From: Rhodothermaceae bacterium
GTDB taxonomy: Bacteria > Bacteroidota > Rhodothermia > Rhodothermales > JAHQVL01
Reading direction: 5' to 3'
Length of the DNA: 42,432 nt
Assembly (NCBI GenBank): GCA_019634345.1
Contig: JAHQVL010000332.1
Location: 1 to 42,432 of the forward strand
Below are positions 33,544 to 41,627 of the stretch, one piece after another. Both the position numbers and the translations under genes were made by a program. The notes below the pieces were generated by a model that was given only the letters and a program-made list of their open reading frames with translations, had not been told where the DNA came from and made no database searches. The first letter of the stretch is position 1; each line of letters opens with the position of its first letter.

Positions 33544-34737
33544 ATGCCTCTTTCTAATTCTTCCCAAGCTCACACGCTCTGCCTTGCGATGATCGTACGC
33601 GATGAAGAGAATAATCTTCGCGAATGGTTACCGGAGGCAGCAAATCATGTACATGAGATCGTAGCGGTGGATACAGGCAGTAAAGACGGCACAGTTGCTT
33701 TCTTAAAATCTGTTGGAGCAAAAGTCTATCACCAGGAATGGGCTGAAGACTTTTCATTACACCGGAATTATGGCCTCAGCAACGCGACTGCAGATTGGGT
33801 CCTGATATTAGATGCCGACGAGCGATTGAAGCGCGTCCATTGGTTTACTCTTTCATCTTTATTGAAAAATGAAGATGTAATGGCCTATTCATTTACGGTC
33901 AAGAACTATCATAGTACGCGTGATCTATCCAACTACGATACGATGAAATCGTACCGCTTGTTTAGAAACCATCACGATATTAAGTACACGGGGGCAGTTC
34001 ACAACCAGCTTGCTCCAGGCATTCAAAAAGCATGTAGACAAACAGGAATGATCACTCAACATTCCTATATCACAATTGAACATTATGGGTATGCGCTCTC
34101 GGGAAAAGCCAAAGAGAAAAAGCATGAGCGCATCTATAAGATGGTCAAGAAGCAGTTAGAAGAAAAACCGGAAGATGAATACTACCTGTTTCACAAACTG
34201 AGTATTTGCCTGGCAATGGGAAAGTTTTCTGAAGCGAGAAAAGCAGCCGCAGAACTCGAGATCGATCGATTGCGCCCAGAACTAAGGATACAGGCCTACT
34301 ACAAAGCAGCGCAGGTTGAAATGCATTTTAATATGTACCAACACGCGAGGGCCTATATACGGCATGCGCTATTGATTGCCCCAGACGCCTCCTTTTTGCA
34401 TTATCTTTTAAGCAATATTCTGTATCAGATGCAACGCTACAGTGCCGGCCTACGATCGGCTTACCGGGCGTTAGATTATGCACGAATAAAAAGCAATGCG
34501 ACGACACTCATTCATTTACCATTGGATGAGTGCCTATGCAATGTTGGATTGGGCTATCTGCTTTCCATGAACTATGAGCAGGCTGATGAATATTTCAAAC
34601 AAGCACTGGCTCACAATTCAGAAAACGTCCTTTCTCCCAAATATAGAGAGTGGATAAGGGATAAAGTAGAGCCCTCAGAACTAACATCGCAGAACAAACA
34701 GCCTTCAGACTCTACTGCTATTACTTACCCTTCTTAA
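33544..34737 (+). CDS. GT2 glycosyltransferase fused to TPR repeats
   Basis: A 397-residue cytoplasmic protein. The N-terminal GT-A domain (about 1-200) has LCLAMIVRDEENNLREWL, the nucleotide-binding VAVDTGSKDGT, the metal-binding LILDADERLK and YTGAVHNQL, as in the SunS/beta-1,4-glucosyltransferase-like GT2 group. About residue 210 on, tetratricopeptide-like helix pairs follow (YYLFHKLSICLAMGKFSEAR, AYYKAAQVEMHFNMYQHARA, VGLGYLLSMNYEQADEYFKQ), the usual appendix in this group for binding protein partners or acceptors. The stop overlaps by three bases that of the convergent lipoprotein gene (palindromic TTAA). Confidence 0.88.
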   Translation: MPLSNSSQAHTLCLAMIVRDEENNLREWLPEAANHVHEIVAVDTGSKDGTVAFLKSVGAKVYHQEWAEDFSLHRNYGLSNATADWVLILDADERLKRVHWFTLSSLLKNEDVMAYSFTVKNYHSTRDLSNYDTMKSYRLFRNHHDIKYTGAVHNQLAPGIQKACRQTGMITQHSYITIEHYGYALSGKAKEKKHERIYKMVKKQLEEKPEDEYYLFHKLSICLAMGKFSEARKAAAELEIDRLRPELRIQAYYKAAQVEMHFNMYQHARAYIRHALLIAPDASFLHYLLSNILYQMQRYSAGLRSAYRALDYARIKSNATTLIHLPLDECLCNVGLGYLLSMNYEQADEYFKQALAHNSENVLSPKYREWIRDKVEPSELTSQNKQPSDSTAITYPS

Positions 34738-35471
34738 TTGACTACCTCCAGGTTAGAGACGTGAAGATTCAACGCGTGATTCACCCGAAGTCCAACCATG
34801 CCATCCGTTCTAATCTCTGAGACCGGTACAGCTGCAACTTCCTCTCCGTTAATACCAAATCCCACTTCATTTTCTCGTACGTTGACGGTTAACTCGTTCA
34901 GCACTGAAGCCTCACTTTCAGCTGTATATCGTACAATAGCTTCGTGAGACGTCCAGTCTTGGATTAACTCGGTATCATTTCCAGTACGTCGCTTTATCAG
35001 ATACTCACCCGAATTTCTGATCAGAAAATAATCATACACCTGGTCGTCCGCATCGAGATTTGCTCCCCCAACAAACAACCCAAAAGCTTCAGTGCGTTCT
35101 CCTGGATCAAATAAATGAATACCTGCTTTTGCTGTGTATGTACCAGATGCAGTGCTTGCAGGGTGATAATAAATCGCTGAAGGGCCACTCGTGATATGCC
35201 ACCCTGGAGTCATATTGACAAAAAAGATATCCGCTGATTCAGCATCAGCTCCTATGGTTACTTCCTCAGAAGGACGATCAAGACGTACGACCCAGTCTTC
35301 GGGGACTGCATTGTTTTCACCCGAAGGCACATTGGGATCAGGCCGAGTCAATGTTGAGGATTCTACCACATCTGGTTCACTAACATCCTGCTCCACAGCA
35401 TCTGCAGATTCTGGATTTGATTGGCAGCTCACCAATAGTAAACTCACCATAAAAAGAACTATCGCTCTCAT
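34734..35471 (-). CDS. Predicted lipoprotein with a lectin-like beta domain, function unknown
   Basis: A 245-residue protein with a good lipobox (LLLVSC, Cys16) and an acidic low-complexity linker (ESADAVEQDVSEPDVVESST). A beta-sandwich-like domain follows (WHITSGPSAIYYHPASTASG, YTAKAGIHLFDPGERTEAFG, YFLIRNSGEYLIKRRTG, GMVGLRVNHALNLHVSNLEV). The last pattern resembles the DUF1080/concanavalin-like fold found in glycan-binding or hydrolase-associated domains, but no catalytic residues are visible. It is read in the same direction as the surface-polysaccharide genes to its right and may be the distal gene of that group. Confidence 0.7.
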   Translation of the reverse strand: MRAIVLFMVSLLLVSCQSNPESADAVEQDVSEPDVVESSTLTRPDPNVPSGENNAVPEDWVVRLDRPSEEVTIGADAESADIFFVNMTPGWHITSGPSAIYYHPASTASGTYTAKAGIHLFDPGERTEAFGLFVGGANLDADDQVYDYFLIRNSGEYLIKRRTGNDTELIQDWTSHEAIVRYTAESEASVLNELTVNVRENEVGFGINGEEVAAVPVSEIRTDGMVGLRVNHALNLHVSNLEVVN

Positions 35472-35588
35472 AAAAAACCTTGTTTGTTACTAGAAATAAA
35501 TGCAATGCATATAGTTCTAAGGAACAACATGAAGGATATTATTGCAAACCCAGGAGATATGATGATAGCTAGTTGGGACCTCTATTTA

Positions 35589-37133
35589 TCACACTTCGAC
35601 AAGTTGCATGGCGCCTTCTGTTACATCAAACAGAGCATCCAATGCATAAATGCGATTTGTGACTATATACTTATCGGTCTTTTTACCAGGTAATGGGTCC
35701 TGGTGGAGGTATTCGATAATTTCTTGTGGTTTCTCTTTGTACTCAAAGTATCCGTCCATAATCTGCTGATAAAACTGCTCTCGGCCAGCAGGATGGATAA
35801 TGAGACTTGGTACGCCAAATTCCAGGGCCTCTACAGCAGTTGAGGACCATTCACAAACGTGCCAGGTGACATACTTTAATAGTCGGTATATGGGAAACTT
35901 AGAGGGAATAGAGACTTCAACATTGCTCATTTTCAGATCGGAAAATATAGAAGATATTTCCTCTATTTTATTCTCCATGCCACTATGAACGCGTATCCAC
36001 CAGTGCCACTCGGGTGGTGATTGGCGAATAGCTTCAATGAGGTTATCTCCCAAACAATCCTCCGTATTACTTAATGAAACCAGGATTCTTTTTTGGGAGG
36101 AATCGAGCTTGTTCAAAAAGGCCTCGGCATTTTTCCCAGGCATCATGTTTTCATCTTCAGCCCATTTGGACACCCATAAATTCCCGCCAATTACAGGGCG
36201 ATGTACATCCCCTCCGGCAGCCATACCATCTTGGATATTCTGAACATCAGAAGGGCTCCAACACCAGAAATAATCGGGAAGCAGTGAATACCCTGATTCG
36301 GGCATACTCATCCAATGGGTATACATGCCATGATATGCACCAATCGCTTGTTGTTGCATGTCTACCGTAGTAATCCCAAGGGGCTTACAAGCAGCAATCA
36401 AAGCCATTGATAGTTCCTCATCGTATCCGGCGAGAAACACCGCTTTAGGCTTTAATATCTTTAATATTCCTTTGAAGTAACGGATGTAATGTAACATCCG
36501 CTCTGCCTCCACCATCAGGTATTCCTTAGTCAAAGCCAGATCAAAACGAATGCCTCCGAGGAGCCTTGTTAGTTGATTGCCTTTTTCCAATATCGCGGCA
36601 TCGCCATTTTTCTGGAACGCATTGATCAGGCTTCGTTGTGCATCACACCGGATGTACTCAAGCGCATCAAGAAAATGAGTATGCTCGTATCGAGGAATAG
36701 ATTGATTAGTGGCTTCTGTAATAACCTCAACTTTGAGAATCGTAAAACGACTCCTTGCCAGTTCAGCAACAGGATCTAAAAACCTGTTGAAATACTTGCC
36801 TTTCAGTTTATCCGAATGATCTTCTCCTTTTGAAAAAATAAGAAGATCAACCGGACCACCTTTCTCAAGTTTGGCCAGGTTTTGCTGATGCCGCTTAGAA
36901 TGCTCTAAGAAAGAAACATAAAAGTCAGGCTTAAAAAAGCTCTGCGACAGTTTATGGGCGAGATGCTTCAACCCAATTGTTGCAGGAGGCGCAAATTTGC
37001 GTGGATGAATCAACCGACGCCACAATTGCATTCGGACCAGCGGCCAGAGTTCAAGCCCCTTGTACCGAATGGTTGTTACATCCATGGCTTTTTCAATTGC
37101 CAGTATGCGTTCTATGGACGTCCTGTGATGCAT
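35589..37133 (-). CDS. Large GT-B-like surface-polysaccharide protein of uncertain family
   Basis: A 514-residue soluble protein. I do not recognise an exact family. The C-terminal half looks like a GT-B Rossmann domain of the CDP-glycerol/capsule transferase type: KRILVSLSNTEDCLGDNLIE, WHWWIRVHSGMENK, FPIYRLLKYVTWHVCEWSST, then AVEALEFGVPSLIIHPAGRE, where the SSTAxxEALxxGVP pattern is the donor-binding end of such proteins. An earlier segment KPKAVFLAGYDEELSMALIA with GITTVDMQQQAIGAYHGMYT matches the N-terminal Rossmann domain of the same group. The N-terminal third is helical and basic (IHPRKFAPPATIGLKHLAHK). Start ATG at 37133 lacks a clear Shine-Dalgarno site. Confidence 0.72.
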   Translation of the reverse strand: MHHRTSIERILAIEKAMDVTTIRYKGLELWPLVRMQLWRRLIHPRKFAPPATIGLKHLAHKLSQSFFKPDFYVSFLEHSKRHQQNLAKLEKGGPVDLLIFSKGEDHSDKLKGKYFNRFLDPVAELARSRFTILKVEVITEATNQSIPRYEHTHFLDALEYIRCDAQRSLINAFQKNGDAAILEKGNQLTRLLGGIRFDLALTKEYLMVEAERMLHYIRYFKGILKILKPKAVFLAGYDEELSMALIAACKPLGITTVDMQQQAIGAYHGMYTHWMSMPESGYSLLPDYFWCWSPSDVQNIQDGMAAGGDVHRPVIGGNLWVSKWAEDENMMPGKNAEAFLNKLDSSQKRILVSLSNTEDCLGDNLIEAIRQSPPEWHWWIRVHSGMENKIEEISSIFSDLKMSNVEVSIPSKFPIYRLLKYVTWHVCEWSSTAVEALEFGVPSLIIHPAGREQFYQQIMDGYFEYKEKPQEIIEYLHQDPLPGKKTDKYIVTNRIYALDALFDVTEGAMQLVEV

Positions 37134-37537
37134 GCACCATAAAGAGTTGACACGTGCGAAATGCTAGTAATGCTCGTATCAGAAAAGTATAAAAGGAATT
37201 GTTGCGAGATCCGGTCCTATATGCTGCAAGAAAGCGCATATGAGAAAGTGGAATAAGGAGGATCTACTGAAATCATCAGGAGAAGCTCAAAGGCCACAAG
37301 AAGTGTGCATTCAAAGATCTGTTGAGGGTTCAGGGTGGCGGCCTTATGTTTATAGACCTATCGTTCTGTTAAGAACAGGATCACACATGATTTGCGAAGT
37401 GTGCTATTTTCATGCCAGCCTATATACACACCACTAACACCGAAGTTGCACTATTTCTGAGAAGTATTTTCCGTTTCCGGGGAAAAGTATTTTCGACGAT
37501 ATCCTGGCCCACTTCATAGTGACGAGGTAGCCACCAG
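37134..37537. other. 404-bp intergenic region in the polysaccharide cluster
   Basis: No supportable gene. It contains TTTTCC/GGAAAA (37467-37486) flanked by two copies of AAGTATTTTC (37462 and 37485), and a CTGTT-AAG-AACAG palindrome near 37367-37379. A purine-rich AAGGAGG at 37255 is not followed by a sensible frame. It probably holds the promoter of the 514-residue protein gene and separates two transcripts of the cluster. Confidence 0.5.
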
Positions 37538-39097
37538 CTACATTACAGACGCTTCGAGTGCAGGCTTGAATGTATCCATAGAGTAACGCTTCACTAAATG
37601 GTCGAATCCCTGAACAGAGCCTTGTAATTGCTTAATCAGATGTTGAGACTTTTCATGCTCGCCAAGCTGTTTGAGCGCCCGAGCAAGGTACCAGTATATA
37701 CGCCATTGCGTGAGCCCTTTGCTAATAGCTGTAGAATAACACATAGCGGCTCCCTGGGCATCATTCAGCCCTTCACAACATAGGCCGGCCCAGAGGTTTA
37801 GGAACGGGTCCTCAGGATACAGATTTCGAAACCGAATTACCCCATTTTTTGCAAGCACATATCGACTGTGGAGGATACTTATTTCAGCACGAAACACTTC
37901 GTCCATCTGTGTCCCATACAGGCTGGCTTTAAAGGCACGCCCCACATCCACTCCCAATGATTCGATAAATACTTCACTCTGGCTCAAAGCAGCAGGTTGA
38001 TCTTCCTTTACTGCAGGTTGAGTATGAAAATCTACCCCCCACCGATGTGGCATTTTAGGACGAGCCATGAGCCTTTCATAAAGGTCCTCGTACTGACTTG
38101 CTGTATTCTCGATTCCTAAATGCCTGATTACAAATTTTCGAGCAGCAGCTCCTAATCGTTTGCGTTCCTTTGGGTGCTGGAATAAGTATTCAATTGCATT
38201 AACGTATTCCTCTGCACGTTGAACGATATATCCATTCTCATTATGCTTAACGGTTTGTGTTACTCCCCCATAAGGAAATACAACTGGAGGTACCCCAGCG
38301 TACATCACTTCCTGAAGAACAAGTTCAGTGGAAGCATACGTATCTGGGCACAGAGGATACCCAAACACATCCATTTCGGCAATGACATTTTCTAGCTGTT
38401 CCACATACCCCATAAAATGGAATTTATGCTCTGCCTTGAGTTGTTGGACCTGCTTGAGCAAAACAGGCTCGGATAGCCCTCCACAAACCACAAAACGCAC
38501 ATCCGGAATTTGGATCTGATTGCTCATCTCAACATACTCCGGATGCATTTTCACGAAGTTAACCGTTCCGATATACCCCACATTAAACCCATTATGAGGA
38601 CGCCGCTGTACACGAGGCATTCGGTTAAAATCTGATCCATGGAGGATACATTGAACACGTTCGGCTCTCCAACCGGGTTCAAATTCGTTCAATACCGGGT
38701 TCTTCGCTTTGGATAAGATATTTACATCAGCCAACTTAAGGTGTTTGGGTGTAATTACATGCGGCGGTTTATCTCCAGCGACGTGGTATCGAATCACTAA
38801 CCGGCATAAGGGGAAGGGTTGTACCAGGAATGGGGTGATATACGAAGCATTCCACCATTCTACCTGAACGATATCCGCGTGCTCCATAGCCGCATGAAGC
38901 TCACCTGGCGATGGTGCTTCTAGGATTTCTACCTCAGCTTGTTGAGCCAGTTCTCGGCCCTGATCATTCAGCGGAGCTAGCGTGGCAATTGTATGGGAAT
39001 ATCCTTTAGAGTGGCCAAGAAAACGGACCACATTCAGCAGCTCTCTGGCGGCTCCTCCTCCTGAAAGCTCATGTATGATATGCAAGATGTGTGTCAT
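37538..39097 (-). CDS. GT4 glycosyltransferase with C-terminal TPR-like repeats
   Basis: A 519-residue GT-B retaining glycosyltransferase. ATG at 39097 gives the canonical start MTHILHIIHELSGGGAAREL (acceptor-side Gly loop). The open frame continues upstream to 39283, but that would duplicate the preceding gene in another frame. Seen further: FNVGYIGTVNFVKMHPEYVE (hinge into the donor domain), VRFVVCGGLSEPV, HFMGYVEQLENVIAEMDVFG, and the ExxxxxxxE donor segment STELVLQEVMYAGVPPVVFP. The last 130 residues hold helical repeats of TPR type (NLWAGLCCEGLNDAQGAAMC, YWYLARALKQLGEHEKSQHL). It overlaps the upstream gene by 29 bases. Confidence 0.88.
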   Translation of the reverse strand: MTHILHIIHELSGGGAARELLNVVRFLGHSKGYSHTIATLAPLNDQGRELAQQAEVEILEAPSPGELHAAMEHADIVQVEWWNASYITPFLVQPFPLCRLVIRYHVAGDKPPHVITPKHLKLADVNILSKAKNPVLNEFEPGWRAERVQCILHGSDFNRMPRVQRRPHNGFNVGYIGTVNFVKMHPEYVEMSNQIQIPDVRFVVCGGLSEPVLLKQVQQLKAEHKFHFMGYVEQLENVIAEMDVFGYPLCPDTYASTELVLQEVMYAGVPPVVFPYGGVTQTVKHNENGYIVQRAEEYVNAIEYLFQHPKERKRLGAAARKFVIRHLGIENTASQYEDLYERLMARPKMPHRWGVDFHTQPAVKEDQPAALSQSEVFIESLGVDVGRAFKASLYGTQMDEVFRAEISILHSRYVLAKNGVIRFRNLYPEDPFLNLWAGLCCEGLNDAQGAAMCYSTAISKGLTQWRIYWYLARALKQLGEHEKSQHLIKQLQGSVQGFDHLVKRYSMDTFKPALEASVM

Positions 39098-40649
39098 GGA
39101 CCAGCCTTTTTTTCGCAATCGCCTCTTCCAATAAGCGCTTGCCGTTAGAAAACGAGTAGGGTGTATTGCTCGCGAGGCAATCGATGGCGGTACCCAGGGC
39201 CTTGTCATTGGATAATGCGTCGAACCCACTGGTTGTCCATTTTTGTATGTCAACAGGATCCAATCCGAATGAGGTATGCACAAAAGGGGTCTGGCTCACC
39301 AGGTAGTACAACAACCACCCGTTCATCTTGTCGGTCTCTGAAACCGATGGTTGTGCCCCATTTTTTATCTGAGTAAAATAGTCCTCAATGGATTCTGCCT
39401 TGTGTACAAAAGGCTGATCCGCGTAGTATACATTGCTTTCTACAATGACACGTTTACCCATCATAGCAGCCTCAATGCCCAAGGTTGATGTGTAGGGCAA
39501 AACAAGATCTGCCTGTTGAATTAGATGGTACGTGTTTACCTTCTCCTCGCTCGATACAAATCGAAATTGCGGATGCGAACCAAAGCGAGATTGCAAATCC
39601 CTGCCTAGCAGAGTTCCTGTTTCAAAGTTAAACTTCTTGAAGTGTACCTCGTGTGGATGCTGCCGCAATACGACAGAGAATGATGTGTTTGAGAGAATAT
39701 AAGAGACCGTCTCAACCAACCATTCGTAGGGAGAGGCAAAGAAACGATTTCTTCCCAATGCCGAGGTATCCCAAAAAATGTTGAGCGGGATGACAATGTC
39801 GTACCGATCAAGTTGTTCGCTTTCTTCGTCCACAGGTTGTGTTGAGCGCTCATCGTGACCGTAAAGCCTTTTTTCGTGATCGCTTCGAGCAGCTTCGATT
39901 GCATGCTCCTTATACTCCTCCTCTTTGAAGAGGTAAAAGAGACTCTGCGGGTCGATCAAAGGCAGTACATCGTAAAAATACCCCTGGACATCGTGAAGAC
40001 CAATCATGCCTCGTCCGTTTGAGGCATCCAGGCAACTCACTCTTATCCCATTTTGGTTGGCAAAATATTTATGTACTCCCCCATTGTTGTTCAAAAGGCT
40101 CTGGTGAACGCAATGATCAAACGTATGAGCATCATAGAGATGTTTTATCTTCCCTGCATTGGTGCACATCGCTTCAAAGGACAGGCGCGCATAGAAGTCC
40201 AATTCCTCAGTAGGTACGATATTACGTACATTCCAAACTGCATTATTGAGCGCAATTTCTTGCAAGTAAGCTTCGTCTGACGTATCCAGAGCGACTTCTT
40301 CCAATCCGCTTAATTGAATGAAATTGATAGTGGAATGCTTGCTGATCGCTTCGACCAGGATACCAACACAGCGATTTTGCGTCTCTCCGTCAGGATCGAG
40401 GAATTCTAGATCATCCCAAATGATGGTCACTGGGTATCCGCGAGCTGCATAAAGCAAGGCAATCGCGATATTACAAAAGGGAATTCCTGAATTATTGCGT
40501 GGAGACACAATGATTCCTACCGGCGCCTGGTTTGATTGCACAGTGAATGTGTTCAAAGGGACCGTTTTCAAGAATTCAGCGAACTGTTCAAGCATTGGCA
40601 AAAACCGGCCAATACCGTAGTTGATATAAACGGGTACGTCGTCTTGCAT
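39069..40649 (-). CDS. GT-B-like capsule/surface-polysaccharide biosynthesis protein
   Basis: A 526-residue protein of uncertain exact family. The C-terminal half resembles capsule transferases: DIVIPLNIFWDTSALGRNRF, FSVVLRQHPHEVHFKKFNF, VNTYHLIQQADLVLPYTSTL, then GIEAAMMGKRVIVESNVYYA. The STLxxEAxxxGxxVIV pattern is the donor-site end shared with KpsS/KpsC-like and CDP-glycerol transferase-like proteins. The N-terminal half has a Rossmann-like PVGIIVSPRNNSGIPFCNIA and an ALLYAARGYPVTIIWDDLEF strand-helix, with a large helical insert (KEEEYKEHAIEAARSDHEKR). No signal peptide. It is 12 bases downstream of the sulfotransferase gene and overlaps the GT4 gene, thus part of one transcript. Confidence 0.75.
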   Translation of the reverse strand: MQDDVPVYINYGIGRFLPMLEQFAEFLKTVPLNTFTVQSNQAPVGIIVSPRNNSGIPFCNIAIALLYAARGYPVTIIWDDLEFLDPDGETQNRCVGILVEAISKHSTINFIQLSGLEEVALDTSDEAYLQEIALNNAVWNVRNIVPTEELDFYARLSFEAMCTNAGKIKHLYDAHTFDHCVHQSLLNNNGGVHKYFANQNGIRVSCLDASNGRGMIGLHDVQGYFYDVLPLIDPQSLFYLFKEEEYKEHAIEAARSDHEKRLYGHDERSTQPVDEESEQLDRYDIVIPLNIFWDTSALGRNRFFASPYEWLVETVSYILSNTSFSVVLRQHPHEVHFKKFNFETGTLLGRDLQSRFGSHPQFRFVSSEEKVNTYHLIQQADLVLPYTSTLGIEAAMMGKRVIVESNVYYADQPFVHKAESIEDYFTQIKNGAQPSVSETDKMNGWLLYYLVSQTPFVHTSFGLDPVDIQKWTTSGFDALSNDKALGTAIDCLASNTPYSFSNGKRLLEEAIAKKRLVHDTHLAYHT

Positions 40650-40661
40650 ATATGAGGAATG

Positions 40662-41627
40662 TTAACTGATAGGCTTATACCCAAGGATGTGCAAAAGGGT
40701 ATGCATCTTTTCACAGCTATTCAGCCAGGCAATCTCATCAGGCGAAAAGAATGCCTGGTAATTATTGTCTAATTTGATGCTGTCCAGATTTTGGTAGAAT
40801 GCCCTCTGTATTTCGCTGTTGAAATTAGCTTCATCACCGGATCGGGTTCGGCTAATCTGAGACCGTGGGCCGGCATTACCTCCTAACATTTGATGTTCTT
40901 TCTGCTGGAAATCCAGCATGCCGGGCTCAAACGTGAGCCTGAGCTCACGTAGGATATACTGAAGCGTATCAACTGTTTGAGCCACAATATCCTCGTATTT
41001 AACGAAGAGTATGCGGTTTCCTGCCCCGATCTTCGAGGAAATAAGATGCTGATAGACAATCTGCTGATACACATCGTTTAAAAAAGCATCGATCATTTGC
41101 CGTCGCTCCATCGATGCAAATTCTGGACTCGTGCTTCTATGCATGATGTGAGATGCAAGGAGGCGCATCGGATGTTTTAGCAGATAGATAAAGAGAAAAT
41201 TCCGAGTAGGATTCAGTGGAACTATGGCTTCGAAGAAGTGAGGACGCTTAGAGGAATCGATAATTACCGGGCAATCCGTCTTGGAAAAGATGACATCATA
41301 CAACCCTTCTGGTGCCATTTTTTTGTCAAACAACTCTTTCCAGATAAGGTCTGTTTGTAATAATTTCTCACTCTTATCGATGATCTTCTGCACATAACTG
41401 CGGTCTTCAGAAAGAAGCCAATGAAGCTCACCTGCCCCAAAGATTTTACTGTGCGACCCTAACAACGCCGTCAGCAGAGTACTTCCAGAATATGAGGGGC
41501 AAACGATTCCAGCAATGACCTGTTCAGGCTCCGCATAAGCGACATCCTTTAGTGAAAGAGGGTTCTCTGCCGAGATATTATTTACAAGATCCTGTACCAG
41601 GTTTCTTTTCAGTACTGTATCTGTCAT
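40662..41627 (-). CDS. Sulfotransferase-family protein
   Basis: A 321-residue enzyme of the PAPS-dependent sulfotransferase fold. The 5'-phosphosulfate loop is VCPSYSGSTLLTALLGSHSK (about residues 42-61), and the 3'-phosphate site is IYLLKHPMRLLASHIMHRS. FVKYEDIVAQTVDTLQYIL is the usual YEDL-like segment. It likely sulfates a sugar of the surface polysaccharide made by its neighbours; the acceptor is inferred from context. It overlaps the nucleotidyltransferase gene by ATGA and is followed by the capsule-like gene after 12 bases. Confidence 0.87.
   Translation of the reverse strand: MTDTVLKRNLVQDLVNNISAENPLSLKDVAYAEPEQVIAGIVCPSYSGSTLLTALLGSHSKIFGAGELHWLLSEDRSYVQKIIDKSEKLLQTDLIWKELFDKKMAPEGLYDVIFSKTDCPVIIDSSKRPHFFEAIVPLNPTRNFLFIYLLKHPMRLLASHIMHRSTSPEFASMERRQMIDAFLNDVYQQIVYQHLISSKIGAGNRILFVKYEDIVAQTVDTLQYILRELRLTFEPGMLDFQQKEHQMLGGNAGPRSQISRTRSGDEANFNSEIQRAFYQNLDSIKLDNNYQAFFSPDEIAWLNSCEKMHTLLHILGYKPIS

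Noticed and set aside
37240..37437. Small plus-strand gene in the polysaccharide intergenic region
   Set aside because: 65 codons, no ribosome-binding site at its ATG, no recognisable domain and composition unlike its neighbours.
39098..39283. N-terminal extension of the GT4 glycosyltransferase
   Set aside because: The extra 62 residues overlap the end of the upstream gene in another frame and precede the canonical MTHILHIIHELSGGG start.
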